From: Eupeodes corollae
Taxonomy: Eukaryota; Arthropoda; Insecta; Diptera; Syrphidae
Reading direction: 5' to 3'
DNA: 64,000 nucleotides
Assembly: GCF_945859685.1 (NCBI RefSeq)
Contig: NC_079147.1
Coordinates: 263,428,572-263,492,571 of the forward strand
Both the position numbers and the translations under genes were made by a program. The notes beneath the pieces are model-generated. The model was not told the DNA's origin, did no database searches, and worked only from the letters and a program-made list of their open reading frames with translations. Shown piece by piece: positions 22,478 through 34,990 of this stretch. How positions within the stretch are numbered: position 1 is the stretch's first letter; each line of letters opens with the position of its first letter.

Positions 22478-23732
22478 AGAGGCTGGGATGCGACCCACAC
22501 TGATAACTTCCCATCCCGTCTGTCGATTTGTCTTGCTTCAAAGTTTGTCTATATGTACTCGTACCAATTTTTACCAAATTTGCGTACTATTTTTTGTAGA
22601 TTTTTTTTTTAATGAAAAAACGGACTGTTGGATTTTTATATACAAATTATTGAATATCGAAAACAATATTTTCTGTGAAATAAAATAAGTTTGAAGCCAA
22701 AATTTTTAATTTTTGAAAAGCTATTTAAATTGAAAGTAAATTTTTACCAAGTATTAGAATTGTTTTTTTTTTAGAGTTTTATTTTTTGTAAAAAAAAAAC
22801 TGTCAATTCGATTTTTTTCAAAATTTTATCGAATATTGAAAACAATATTTCTTATAAGATAAAATTAGTTTGAAGAAAATAATTCAAGTTTTTGAAAAGA
22901 TATTTGAGTCAAAAATCAATTTTCACCAACTTTTGGTAAATTTTTTTTTTAGGTTTTTATTTTTTGTAAAAAAACTGTCAATTCGATTTTTTCTCAAAAT
23001 TTTTCAGAATGTTGAAAACAATATTCCTCATAAGATAAAATAAGTTTGAATCCTAAATTTTAAGTTTTTGAAAAGATATTTGAATCGATATTCAATTTTT
23101 ACCAACTTTGAGTAATGTTTTTTTTAGATTTTTATTTTTTATAAAAAAAACTGTCAATTAGATTTTTCTCAAAATTTTATCAGATATCAAAAACATTATT
23201 ATTCGTTGCACAAAATTGTTTTGGAGATGAAATCATATTTCAGTCGTAAAATTTTGGAGGTGACAAATTTTTGTCAGTTTTATTGATTTATAAAAAAAAA
23301 CCGTTATATTGATTTTTTTTTTAAAATATACTTGTTTGGTATCACGTTACAATATATTATATAAAATTTAATTCAAGTCTCTAGCGTTTTTGGTTCGTAA
23401 GATATTTAGGGTTAACCAAAATTTTCACCTTTTTTTCAAACTGCTTTGGTAAAAAAACCACCCACGCAATTTTCTTGAGAGCCCTTTCTGCATCTTTTTG
23501 CCTTTTTATCTGTATAACAAAATTTATTTGAAATCGATATCTCTTCTGGTTCTTGAGCTATGGACGACGAAAAAAACGTCGCGAACGTACGAACGTACGT
23601 ACACACGCACGCACAGACATTTTTCTAAAAATCTTTTATTTCGACTCTAGGGACCTTGAAACGTCGAGAAATGTCAAAATTTTCAATTTGACAAATCGGA
23701 CCCATTACAATAACTTCCTATGGGAAGTTAAT
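22478..23732 (+). repeat. AACTTCC-family repeat, 1.25-kb copy
   Basis: It has the complete family layout. It starts GAGGCTGGGATGCGACCCAC, continues through CACTGATAACTTCCCATCCC, carries about four tandem units of roughly 175 bp, then a CGAACGTACGAACGTACG microsatellite near 23580. It ends in the perfect hairpin TAACTTCCTATGGGAAGTTA. It is less diverged than the copy at 1929. LINE sequence begins immediately after the hairpin, so its 3' boundary is well defined. Confidence 0.85.
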
Positions 23733-25530
23733 ATAATCTCGACGCAAGCAGAAAAAACTATTGTAAAGCAAATAAAAAGTATAAGGCCCTATGTAAGGAA
23801 AACCAACATTCGTACTACCAATGCATTTCCAGCCAACTTTCAAGTATTACCACGGCAAAAGATTGGTAGAAACTGGCCAAAGAGGTACTCGGTAATCCTA
23901 CGAATACTGGAACCCAAATAACTGCTTTCGAATTCATGTCGTATTTTGAAAACTCCCTTAATTCAGATCGATTTAGCTGCGGAGAAAATTCTTGTGTAAC
24001 AAATCTACTTGAAAGACCTGAACTTGATCTGAAATGATTTGAATGAAGTAAAGATTGCGATTGAATTTTCAAAAGAAAACAAAGCTCCAGATATAGACGG
24101 CATCACAAACTGAGTTTTATAAAAATGCGAGTAATTCTTTTATTGGGAAGGTTCATACTTTGCTGAAAAGAATCTTCGAAACAGGAACAATCATTCAAAA
24201 AATCAATTCAAAAAATCAATTATCTTTCCACTCTTCAAAAAAGGTTACGCTAGTCTTGTATCTTATTATAGTGGGCTTTCCTTTTTAGATACCATCTACA
24301 AATTATTCACCTAAGTTATCCTAAAACACCTCACAATACACTCAATGAATACCAAGCTGCATATCGAAAAGATTATATAGTAACATTAATCAGATTTTTA
24401 ATCTTTCATTTAGCTGCAACTAAGTCAGAAAATTCTGTTTGGTTCATAGACTTAAAAGCTTCTTTCTAAAATAAACTCTTATTCACAAACTTACTACATT
24501 GGCATCTCGACGAAAATGGTTGAAAATTATTTATACCAAGATATAGTTGTCGCCGTCTGGGATGGAAGCAGTACCTCTAATTTCTTTGGAATGAGCAAAG
24601 GCGTTAAACAAGGTTGCGTTTAAATCGCTCTGCTTTTTGTCTTGTTCTTAAATGGCCTACATTCTTAACTCCCCATCGGATTAAATGTGGAAGGAATAGG
24701 TATAAATGTTCCTTTGTATGCTGATGATAATTTAAATTTGGCTGAGAGGCCAGCTTTACTTCAAACAATCATAAACAAGTCAGCAGCTATTGCCATAAAT
24801 GGAATCTTGAAGTTAATGTTGAGAAATCTGAAATTGTTATTTTTAGGAATGGAGGCCGAGGAGCATTAAGTGAAAAATGGAATTTCAAAGGTGTAGAAGT
24901 AAAAATAACAAACCAGTATAAATACCTTGGCGTCGTCTGTACATATAATATGTCTTGGTCTGACTGTCTGAACATCTGACAAAGAGGCTTGCAACATACA
25001 AAAATTCAATCAACGCAACCTAGTCTAGGTTCCTGAAAAATAAGTTAGTTCCACATTTAGCAAAGCTTAAAGTCCATGACTCAGCCGCTAGATGAATTAC
25101 GTATTACTGTGCTCAAGTATGTGGGTACAAAGAGTACATATACAATGTGAAAAGGTTCAAAGGCTTTTCGTCAAAAGAAGTTATAACCTAAACCTATCAG
25201 TTAATACACCAAACTACGTTATAAACATCGAAACCGGTCTTTCAAGAGCGTTTCTTACTACCCTTTAAATACATTTGAAATATTTTCGAAAAGTTTTCAG
25301 TATAACCAGCTCTAGATTACCACTGATACTTTCATCCGCAGTACTTCGCACAAATATTTATTGGGCCCAGAAATGGTCAGGCCTTTTCCGCATGACTGGC
25401 ATCGTTGTCAACAAACAAGCAACTAAAAAAAACTTTTCACTTCCAATTATCATGGAAATTTATGAGTGGATAATACTTCAAAAGTTTCTTTATAACATTG
25501 AATACTAAACAAAATTCTTAAAACGATTGA
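23733..25530 (+). pseudogene. LINE reverse transcriptase, dead
   Basis: The first 200 bp reads as the pre-RT linker (KALCKENQHSYY.., TTAKDWWKLAKEVLGN-like). After several frameshifts come NEYQAAYRKDY, a VWFIDLKASF segment corresponding to the motif with the first catalytic aspartate, and LYADDNLNLAE at 24717 (the YADD box). A VKITNQYKYLGVVC segment follows near 24897. The same order and wording appear in the LINE at 48965-52080, so they are the same or sister families. There are many stops. It starts exactly at the end of the AACTTCC copy and may be the second half of the LINE at 18110. Confidence 0.75.
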
Positions 25531-27349
25531 CTGTTTCCCAGTGAACTCATTGTTCCTAACATTTTTTTAGCTTATAATTACCAAACTACAAACATAAAAT
25601 TTTCAGAAAACCTAAACTAATTCGAATCATTTTCGACTTAAATTTGTTGTAGAAATTATGAGCAACTGAAAAACTAGTCTTATTTCTAGCTAACAAAAAT
25701 ATGATAGGTTGTGTTCTTAGCAAAATTGTATAACATCACTTTTTCCAAGAATTCCTTTTAAGTACAAACTCTGATATAAATTTAAATACATTTATCTACC
25801 AATTAAACGAAATGCTATACATAATTTTTCGAAACTAAAAAAAAATCTTAATAAACTTATTTTTAACAATTCAACCCGTTAAACCATTTCAGAGCAGTTT
25901 TTCAGCATTTTTTGGTTTCAATTCATGGAATAAGAAACCTTGCAGTTGAAGCAGACAAAAATAAAAAACAACAATACAAAATATGCAGACTAGTATATAT
26001 TTCCGTCATTTCAAAATTGTTGTACATTAAATTAAGATTTTTAAGCTATGAATATTTTTGTATGCTGTAAAAGAAAAAAAAAAACAAAAAACACATCGCT
26101 TCGTTGCATGATGAGGCCAAAAACAAGAAAAACAAAATAGCAACTATACAAAAAGAACTTTTAATCAACTCAACTTATTTATTTAAATTCAAACTGCAAA
26201 CTCTCATAATCAACCTCAAGTAGAGTGTTGCCAGAGTCAAGTTAAAAAAAAATAAAGGATCAAATTAAAAACACCAACAATGCAAAACAAAAACTCTTCT
26301 CATTCAAAACTTGTACATCTACTCGTGGGTACAACGAACGAAAAGGATCTCAACAAAAAAATTTAAAAGAAACAAAAACAAAATAAGGACTCAGCGAGAG
26401 TCACATATTTTACAATTTTATTCATGTTTCTTCATTTGCGGAACTGAGTGCTACTTAAATGAGACAGAAATGGGTTGACTCCTGGTTTAGGTCCTGGTAC
26501 TGGTCCTGGTTTTTGGTCTTGGTTTGGTTGCAAGGATAAAGGACACATGCACAGGAAGAAAAAAATCCATACGACGTATATAAGCTGAAAGCATTTAACT
26601 AAATGAAAATTAAGCCAAACAAATGAACTCTGATTTTGGTATTTTTGCTACCATCTGGTACTGGGACACTGTGCTTTTCCGTTCATGTCTGATATGTCCA
26701 AGGATATGAGGTGATGGTGGTGGTGGTCATCCGAAATAGTAGAGCTTTATCTTTTTTAAAAATTCCCGGAAAGAAAACGCTGCAGGATCCATAACCCAGG
26801 ACCAGGCCAGGACACATGTGTTATATGGCTAAAAATCAAGCTAACTAAGTTGGTTTACTATAAACTGAGAATGAGACTGCCACTGAGACTGAGACTGACC
26901 AAACCAAATAGCTTCTGTGTTCGTTTCGTTTATGGGATGCGCGCATATTATCCGCAATTCCGAAGCCAACAGCTTCACCCACAGCACAGCAATCCAACGA
27001 CCCAAACATAATTTGCTGCGCTAAATTATAATACAGCTTTTTTCTGTTTAATTTTTTTTTGTTTTTTACCGCCCATCGTGTGTTGAAAATTTTATAATTT
27101 ACCATTTTTTTTTTTAGTTTTTTTTTTTAATCAAGCCCAAAACACCCATTTCATACTTCTTTGCTCTCAACCCCATCAACTCAGTTCACTAACTCATTTC
27201 ATCATATGGTTGGCTAAAAGGCGCCACCGGAATAGTGTAGCACTTAACCAACGAAACGGTGAGGATGAAATTTGGTGACCAGATGATCATTTTTTGTTTT
27301 TTAATGAGAGGGTTATTTTATGAATTTTCTTATTGGGAAGGTGGGGAAA
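25531..27349. other. Unassigned DNA
   Basis: No gene or transposon is recognised. CCTGGT-type short repeats lie at 26480-26520 and GAGACTGA-type repeats at 26868-26900. The stretch has few stops-free frames and could be single-copy host DNA such as intron. Confidence 0.5.
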
Positions 27350-28190
27350 CATGTAATGAATATGGTAAATGCGATGAATGTGGGATATAGCAAGCATGAA
27401 TGTGGAACATATAATTTATGTAAAAGATGACAAGAATTTAGAATATGACACGAGTGTGAAACCTTTTATGATTGTGGAACATAATATTTATGTAGAACAC
27501 AATATGAATATGACACATGACATGAATGTAAAAAACAGAATGAATGTGGAACAAACATTAAATGTAACACATACCATAAATGAAGATTTAGTCATAATTG
27601 TAGAACTTGGATTGATTGTATAACCATTTTTTTTTTATTTTAAAACGCAATGTTATCCATGAATATGGAATATGACATGAATGCAAAACACAGAATGAAT
27701 GTGGATCATATTATAGAAATGTAAAATATTTTATAAATATCATAAAATGTCATTAATGTATAACCACTTAAAATTTTGAAACATCGTGAATGTGGAACAT
27801 ACCATGACTATGTAACATGGTTTTTATGAAAAACACGACCTGGATATGGTACATGACATGAATGCGAAAAAAACTTGATGAATGTGGGACGTAGTATAAA
27901 TTTAATGCATGACATAAATGAAAAACTAGTCACTAGTTTAAAAAAAACATGAATATGAAATATGACATAAATGCAGAACATAGCATGGATGTGGAACATG
28001 GTAAAGGAATGTAAAATTTTGCAGGAATATTGAAAAATGTTATTAATATGTAACTCTTATAATTTTGAAAAACCCGGTGAATGTGGAACACACCATCAAT
28101 GTGGAACATATGGTATTCATTTGGAAAACGGCATGAATTTATAAAATGGCATTAATATGGAGTATGACTTGTGGAACATGAAATAAATTT
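27350..28190 (+). repeat. 18-bp minisatellite, consensus ATGAATGTGGAACATRAC
   Basis: Successive 18-bp units are readable from about 27370, for example ATTTATGTAGAACACAAT, ATGAATATGACACATGAC, ATGAATGTAAAAAACAGA and ATGAATGTGGAACAAACA in direct succession. Later blocks near 27660, 27790 and 28090 repeat the theme with spacers. Because 18 is a multiple of three, the array yields an open frame of MNVEHD-like hexapeptides (27378-27623), which I regard as a by-product. Units diverge by several bases, so the array is old. Confidence 0.85.
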
Positions 28191-30176
28191 GAAACTTATC
28201 AAAACTTTATAAAAGATTTTGAGAATGAATAAAAAATATTTTGAGTTTCGAAACAATTGCGATATTTACATTTATCTACATTATAACTTGTAAAAATTGT
28301 TTCGAATTCATTTGTGACAATAAAAACTTAATTCTAGTAGAAATTGATGAATTCTTGCGTTTTTCAACTCAACTTAAACGGAAAGTTTTTCCCATTTCTT
28401 TTCTTATATATTTTTAAATTACGACAACAGAATTCGTAAAAAGGGTTAAGTGAAAAGTTACAAAACTTAAGTTCATATATCACACTTTTCACATTTAATT
28501 CAAACTGAACTTATTCTCACTTAATAACAAAAAAAAAACAAAAAAAGTAAAACTGGACAGCTTCAACCAATAAAAGAACCAAAGCATCGCATACTATAAT
28601 GCGAAAGCAAGCAAGGAAGGATATGCACAAGGTTTTTCCTCAAAAACCACACCACAAAATGTAACCATTTTTTCGGAAGCGTGATGGTCTGATGGTATAC
28701 GAAAAACGAGTATAAAGCACAGCAGCAGAGCGTGTAGTAGCTAGTAGCTTATAGATGTAGATACTCGTAGTAGTGTTGTTGTCTTCTTTATATTATAGTC
28801 CTTTCCAGTTGATATAAATTATTATTTTTAAATGCATATCCTTTAAAAATGTAGACCATTTTTGTTGTTGTTCTTGAATTTTCTGCGTAACCTCTTTTTT
28901 TTTTTAAATGGTATTTAAAATGTACGAGGATATACACTAGGATATAGGAAGGTACTTTCATGCATAGGTTAAAAATTAGTAGAGAATCAACGAAACAAAA
29001 AAAAAGAAAGCATACTTTGGTTGAAATATATAATTTGAAGCTCGTTCAACGTCCTTTTCTGGCATAACAACTTATAGTCTTTTGTATTTAAAATAGATAT
29101 TGTATTAATTTCTGTTAAGTATATTCAAGCAAGAGTTGAGAGTTGCCATTGACAAGTACCTAAGATGGAAATTAATATTTTCGTTATTTTGGAAAATTGA
29201 AAATTTAATGAAAAATTGACTATTTTTGATATTCAATTCGATCGAAACTTCCGATTTACGTGGATCTTTTAAACGCTTTTTTAATAAGAGCATTTATTTT
29301 TAAGAGAACGCTGTTTCAGCAGTTGTCACTTTTGAAGCTGTAATTTTTTGACATTTGGCAAGTAAAACTACGCCATTATTAAAATTCTAACAATCAACGC
29401 TTTAGAAATTCACTATCAAACTGGTTCACGTATTAAAGCCACATTTTTCAAACATAACAATTTAAGGTAATCGTGAAACAACTTTTCGGCAGACAGTAAT
29501 GAAACTATTGGAATGTTTATGTGTTGAGGCCCATTTCCACACCTTAGAGGCTGGAAAGATTGAATTGCGGTACAGAAATATGATGAATGATTTGTTGTGT
29601 GTTTGGAATGGGATTTTAGTAATGTAGACAAAATCGCAATTTTGAAAGAAAAGTTTCATGACGCGTGTTATTTTTGTAACACATTCTCACAATTGGCCAA
29701 TGAAACCTTGTGATTGAACATTGAATTTAAAATTTTTTATTTAGGACTTCGTGAAGTTAAAGTTATGTGCAAATGCTCTATAACCGGTTCAACCTATTGA
29801 AGATGGATTTACTCAAATTATTGGAGATGCGCTGATAGTTTCCCATTTTAAAAATATCGTTTATTGTTAATGTGTCGAAATGAAAACCCTTTTTTATTCG
29901 AATGATATATTAGAAGCTTTATTATGCCTATATTTAAATATAATAAAGCGTGTGCCATAAAATTTTAAATTCGTCTAAAAGTCTTAACGTGCCCTACGTA
30001 CAGTTGAACTTTCCGCCGAGGTTTCCATGTGTGGTTTATGGCTTGTTCAAATGCGCAGACCTGATTCTTCGAAAAACCAATCAATATGAAGTCTAAAGCA
30101 CTGATGAAACAACTTGGCTTGATGGTTCCAGTCCATAAGGTCCAAAGTACTTTTTCCATTGAACTATACGAAACTT
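28191..30176. other. Unassigned DNA
   Basis: No protein similarity is visible, including in the two overlapping frames near 29416-29659 on the minus strand. A TATAAAG box near 28712 is followed by nothing gene-like. Confidence 0.5.
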
Positions 30177-30780
30177 CCATTGTGGCAAAAGTGGTTTTCA
30201 AAGAAATATGGACCGCTTATGAAGTAAGCCACCAGCATCGTTGGGAATTCTGCCATTTAAAGTTAGGGACTGCTTACAATCTTTCCAGGGACCAAAACAC
30301 ATCGTTTTCCAAGATAGATTACCTTGACCTTTGAATTGGTTTTTTTTCAAGGTCTACTAAAACTTGGTTATCGTGAGCGACGTAAAATACTTTTCTTTTG
30401 CTAACTCTAAAGCTGATCCTGTGTTTCGACGTCCATTTTGGCAAATGTAGTTTTCAAAAAATACGGTCCGCTGATGAAGGAAACGACTCCACCAGGGAAA
30501 AACCTATTCACACAGTAACTTTTCGTGACACTCTTGATTTTTATGTGAATACGAATTGTTCCGAATTCTACCATTTAAAGTTAGGGGCCGCTTACAATCT
30601 TTCCATAGACCAAAACACATCGTTGTCCAAGATCGCTTGTCTTGAGCTTTATATTGAATTTTCTTTTCAAGGCCTGCTAAAGACTTGGTTCTTGTGAGCG
30701 ACGTGAAATCCTCTTCTTTTACAAACTCTAAGTTTGATCATGTGTTTCGACTTCTGATATAAGTCATGGAAAGAAATGGA
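30177..30780 (+). repeat. Imperfect tandem duplication of about 260-320 bp
   Basis: The segment with CCATTGTGGCAAAAGTGGTT, CCATTTAAAGTTAGGG, ACAATCTTTCCA, GACCAAAACACATCGTT, TTGTGAGCGACGTGAAAT and TGTGTTTCGAC recurs in the same order. Offset is about 256 bp at the start and 318-320 bp further on, because the second copy carries an extra stretch. A third copy begins at 30741 and breaks off. Origin is unknown and there is no recognisable coding content. Confidence 0.7.
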
Positions 30781-30952
30781 AATATGCCAAGTCCGTCAAA
30801 CATTGTTGCAAGAGAACACTCAATGTAAGTTAATCATTTTCTAATTTAAAGATTTGTTTAGCACTACATTTATATCCTTGGTAATGTGACAAAACAGGCA
30901 ACTTAAATGAAAATCAAACTTTAAGATTAACTTTAGCACTATTTCCGTTTCT

Positions 30953-31063
30953 AGCCGTTAGGATTTAACTTAAAAGTGTAGGTAACCTCCATTCCTGATA
31001 ACATTAATCGTACACAGGAATTGTTGGGAGTTACAAGTCAATAGGCCTAAGTTATTAAAGGAC
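30953..31063 (+). mobile_element. tRNA-derived SINE, 3' fragment
   Basis: It matches the distal half of the SINE family: AGCCGTTAGGATTTAACTT, CCATTCCTGATAACATTA, CGTACACAGGAATTGTTG, GGAGTTACAAGTCAATAGGCC. The tRNA-like head is missing. Confidence 0.75.
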
Positions 31064-31674
31064 TTTTTAATATTTCCGTTTCAATCTAGAATTCAATCCA
31101 TAATTGAATGCTTGAGATTTCTGAAATGATTTTTGTTCTCTTTAAAATATTATATGATAATCTACATACATAAATAAAATATAAACTCTATTAAGGCATT
31201 TAGAGTCATTATCCAGGAGCACCTGGGTATTAACCCAAATAAACAAAAGACAATCAAAGTTTTATCAAAGCTTCATAGCTCAATTTATTTTAATGGAAAA
31301 TAGCCATAAAATTTTGTTTTCTAACTCCCGTTCTCACACACGCACACACACACACACACACATACAACTAATTAAATATTTGTATAAAACCTCAAAAAGC
31401 AGTAAACCTAGCATCCTAAATAATAATATTAATGTATTTCAATTTTATGTTAATAAATCACTTAGTCAAATATTCATCAATCAAACATTGACCAAAAAAT
31501 CCACAACGGCAACCATGATTGAACCGTACATCCGGAAAAACACTTTTCGACGGGACCCAAATAAAAACCGCATTCAAAAACCAAAGCGTATAAAATATAC
31601 TCTCTCTATAAATTACAATATAATACATGCACATATTATAGATAAATACATGTACAGTCATATATATCTTGATG
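31064..31674. other. Unassigned DNA with a CA microsatellite
   Basis: No gene is recognised. A (CA)n tract of about 30 bp lies at 31334-31364. Confidence 0.55.
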
Positions 31675-31955
31675 TACAGTTATGGTCATAAAATTAAGCC
31701 ACAAAACGAAAACAAAATTTGTTTACATCTCCATCAGCTTAAATAAATTTTCTTCAATGACCATTAACTATTTTTATCCTTTTAAGAAAAGCACATACGA
31801 GTATCTATTTATTACTGCACATTGAAAGACTGAAAGTGGGTAAGGCATTTCACATTAACGTAGTACGACGAATGAGCGAATCTCTGTACTTGACAGTGCG
31901 GCTGAAGTTAGGCTCCAGGGTATACTGATGAGTACTCCTAAAAGCGTGAATATTA

Positions 31956-32147
31956 GGCTCGTTTCACACTATATGGTTTTGATCGTACGGCACTGTAATG
32001 GCAGTAGACGATGGCTACACGGTGCAGCGCCGGCATTTTACCGTGACCGTATAATATGAAAACGTATATGCTCTTCTTCGCGTCCTAACAAAATGTCGCC
32101 GTCTGGTTTTTGCCGCACGGTCAAAATCGTGTAGTGTGAAACGAGCC
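31956..32147. mobile_element. PIF/Harbinger-like MITE, 192 bp
   Basis: Inverted ends start GGCTCGTTTCACACTA and stay similar for about 37 bp. TTA flanks both ends (31953-31955 and 32148-32150), matching the TWA target duplication typical of PIF/Harbinger. There is no coding capacity. It lies inside the 3' part of the reverse LINE, so it inserted after that LINE. Confidence 0.82.
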
Positions 32148-32967
32148 TTACGGTTGAACTGTTTGAATTGAGAAATGCAGCCAGATCAGAGGGGACAAAA
32201 ACTTCTTGCATCGCCTTAGACATTTTCCTGTGACATTTTTGACGATATCACGGATGTGATCGTTCCCCAAGACGTGGTGATACATATACCGAGAGTAAGA
32301 ATATAATGTTCAGCCTCATTTATGCAAGTGACATCAAAACCATCTAGTTTTAACGATACAAGACAGCATTGGGTTTTCGAAGAACTTACTTCCACGCTGG
32401 TTTTTTATTCACCTTGCTGCTTAGGCCGGAATTTAATGAGCTCTTCATATTTTGTAGTTGCAATTCCACATTAAAAAAAGGGACGTTCGTTCGAAAACTA
32501 ATATGACAAGCTAAGCTATTAAAGATGAGATAGTGTTGGAGATAGATCAAAGCCCTGGACACACCACCATTTATCATGTGAGTTTCAGACTTCAACCAAT
32601 CCAATACTACTTGTATTGAACGATCCGAAAGGCAATTATCAAACCAATGAAGGAGAGATTCATGAAAACCGAAAGCACGCATTTTCAATAAAAGAGCCTG
32701 ATGCCACACCTTATCAAATGCTTTTGAAATATCAAGTGACATAATCTTACTTCCTCCAAAATGATAAACAAATTTCCTCCACACTTCTGTGAGATGAATA
32801 ATGAGATCACCAGTGGACCTATTGTTGCGTAAGCTGTACTGTCGGTTATTAAGAAACTTTCGGTCTTTGGGATATTTCTTGAGCTGATAATTAAACAACG
32901 TCTCCATGACCTTGGAAAGAAGGACATTAGTGCAATAGATCGATATTTAGAGGGGGATGAGTAAACG

Positions 32968-34265
32968 TAGATTTTTTAAGAGCTTGAGAACTTTTTAAAA
33001 AAAAAAAAAACGCATACAATTTGCAAAATCTCATCGATTCTTTATTTCAAACGTTAGATTGGTCCATGACATTTACTTTTTGAAGATAATTTCATTTAAA
33101 TGTTGACCGCGGCAGCGTCTTAGGTGGTCCATTCGGAAAGTCCAATTTTGGGTAACTTTTTCGAGCATTTCGGCCGGAATAGCCGAATTTCTTCGGAAAT
33201 GTTGTCTTCCAAAGCTGGAATAGTTGCTGGCTTGTTTGTGTAGACTTTAGACTTGACGTAGCCCCACAAAAAATAATCTAAAGGCGTCAAATCGCATGAT
33301 CTTGGTGGCCAACTTACCGGTCCATTCCTTGAGATGAATTGTTCTCCGAAGTTTTCCCTCAAAATGGCCATAGAATCGCGAGCTGTGTGGCATGTAGCGC
33401 CATCTTGTTGAAACCACATGTCAACCAAGTTCAGTTCTTCCATTTTTGGCAACAAAAAGTTTGTTAGCATTGAACGATAGCGATCGCCATTCACCGTAAC
33501 GAACGTTGCGTCCAATAGCATCTTTGAAAAAATACGGTCCAATGATTCCCCCAGCGTACAAACCACACCAAACAGTGCATTTTTCGGGATGCATGGGCAG
33601 TTCTTGAACGGCTTCTGGTTGCTCTTCACTTCAAATGCGGCAATTTTGCTTATTTACGTAGCCATTCAACCAGAAATGAGCCTCATCGATTAAAAAAATT
33701 TGTCGACAAAAAAGCGGATTTTCTGCCAACTTTTCTAGGGCCCATTCACTGATGGCAGATCGTTCGGCTTCAGTTCGTGCACGAGCTGTATTTTATACGG
33801 TTTTACACCAAGATCTTTGCGTAAAATCTTCCATGTGGTCGAATAACACAAACCCAATTGCTGCGAACGGCGACGAATCGACATTTCACGGTCTTCAGCA
33901 ACACTCTCAGAAACAGACGCAATATTCTCTTCTGTACGCACTGTACGCATTCGTGTGGTTGGTTTAATGTCCAATAAAGTAAACTGAGTGCGAAACTTGG
34001 TCACAATCGCATTAATTGTTTGCTCACTTGGTCGATTATGTAGACCATAAATCGGACGTAAAGCGCGAAACACATTTCGAACCGAACACTGATTTTGGTA
34101 AAAAAATTCAATGATTTGCAAGCGTTGCTCTTTAGTAAGTCTATTCATGATGAAATGTCAAAGCATACTGAGCATCTTTCTCTTTGACACCATGTCTGAA
34201 ATCCCGCGTGATCTGTCAAATACTAATGCATGAAAATCCTAACCTCAAAAAAATCACCCTTTATA
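32968..34265 (-). mobile_element. Mariner-like DNA transposon, about 1.3 kb
   Basis: Its borders are inferred from interruption of the LINE reading on both sides. The minus-strand 5' end reads TATAAAGGGTGATTTTTTTT and the 3' end reads CTCTTAAAAAATCTA, giving weak inverted repeats around GTGATTTTTT/AAAAAATC. The length is normal for mariner. It carries one transposase pseudogene covering most of its length. Confidence 0.78.
33110..34148 (-). pseudogene. Mariner-like transposase, one frameshift and one nonsense codon
   Basis: Starting at the ATG at 34148, the N-terminal 137 codons hold the helix-turn-helix region (EQRLQIIEFFYQNQCSVRNV, RPSEQTINAIVTKF, RRRSQQLGLCYSTTWKILRK). The frame breaks near 33735. 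The shifted frame continues with IDEAHFWLNGYVNKQNCRI (first catalytic D), then a TGA where tryptophan is expected. The frame from 33629 holds WFQQDGATCHTA (second D) and PPRSCDLTPLDYFLWG (third D). By my count 36 residues lie between the second and third D, so this is not the classic DD34D mariner spacing. Such proteins bind the inverted ends and cut and paste the element. Few lesions suggest relatively recent death. Confidence 0.88.
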
Positions 34266-34734
34266 AGTAATTTTTTTTTTTGAGGATGGGCTGCACAAAT
34301 TCTGTTTTCCATCCACTCGGAACGAGACCTGAGGAGTAGGACCGATGAAAATGCTGGTTTTGTCAGCGTTAGAGAACACGTCTTCAGAATAATAACGGGG
34401 AAACCATGTGGACCAGAGGATTTGTGTGTAATAAGATCTTTAAGGACTCTTGCCACAGTACGGGTGCGAAAAAAAGGTCCTATAGAATTACTAGTTCGCT
34501 CAAGTTCAGGCGAAGTCACTTTCTGGCAGTGTTGAGTTGAGCAAATAATATCAACGTTTATCTTGAGTGATCTCTAGTGTTTTCTTTGTTGGACATCATT
34601 CTACGATCACAACCATCAAGTGTCAAACGAACCAATGTCTAAGATTTAATACCTCAAAAATAGCTTTGTATGCTCCAATAACATTCAAATCTCTATCCGC
34701 AGCAGGATTCCACTTTAACTTTTGTCAATTGTAA

Positions 34735-34990
34735 TTGTAGTACCCATGCCATAATGGTTATTACGTTGGACTGTCTTGCTAGAGGTCTTGAATTCGATTC
34801 CTAGCCTGTGTCACCTAAAGTTTTCATTCACGGGTACTGTTATGAAAAAGTGTTTTCTTAAATTAGCCATTCGGATTAGGCATATAAACTGTAGAGACCT
34901 ACAAATACTCGCACACAGGAATTGTTGAGAGTTGTAAGTCTCTAGGCCCTGGTTTTCTACGAACTGTTGCGCCACCTAATTTATTTATTA
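34735..34990 (+). mobile_element. tRNA-derived SINE, copy 2
   Basis: The head TAGTACCCATGCCATAATGG carries an A-box-like TAATGGTTATTACG and a B box TTCGATTCC. The body follows (TTAGCCATTCGGATT, ACTCGCACACAGGAATTGTT). The tail GTTGCGCCACCT runs into TTTATTTATT. That tail resembles the 3' end of the LINE at 40340-41094. It lies between a reverse LINE and a mariner relic. Confidence 0.85.

Larger units (their letters stand above)
31840..34535 (-). pseudogene. LINE reverse transcriptase (family A), interrupted twice
   Basis: Read on the minus strand, 34519-34223 gives FFRTRTVARVLKDL followed by THKSSGPHGFPVIILKTC, the start of RT. After the mariner-like insertion, 32907-32386 gives METLFNYQLKKYPKDRKFLN, NNRSTGDLIIHLTEVW and DISKAFDKVWHQALLLKMRA. 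The segment that should carry the FADD box is damaged. The 3' part continues with KFFVPSDLAAFLNS near 32180, where a MITE has inserted. The copy at 59963-61400 is the closest relative in the window. The word order matches an APE-type LINE of the Jockey/CR1 group, with the clade left open. Confidence 0.8.

Noticed and set aside
28705..28740. TATAAAGCAC as a promoter
   Set aside because: No initiator context, transcript or coding sequence follows, and such matches are frequent in AT-rich DNA.
31293..31691. 132-codon frame
   Set aside because: It includes the CA microsatellite (HTHTHTH run) and AT-rich chance codons, and its end overlaps the Tc1-like terminus.
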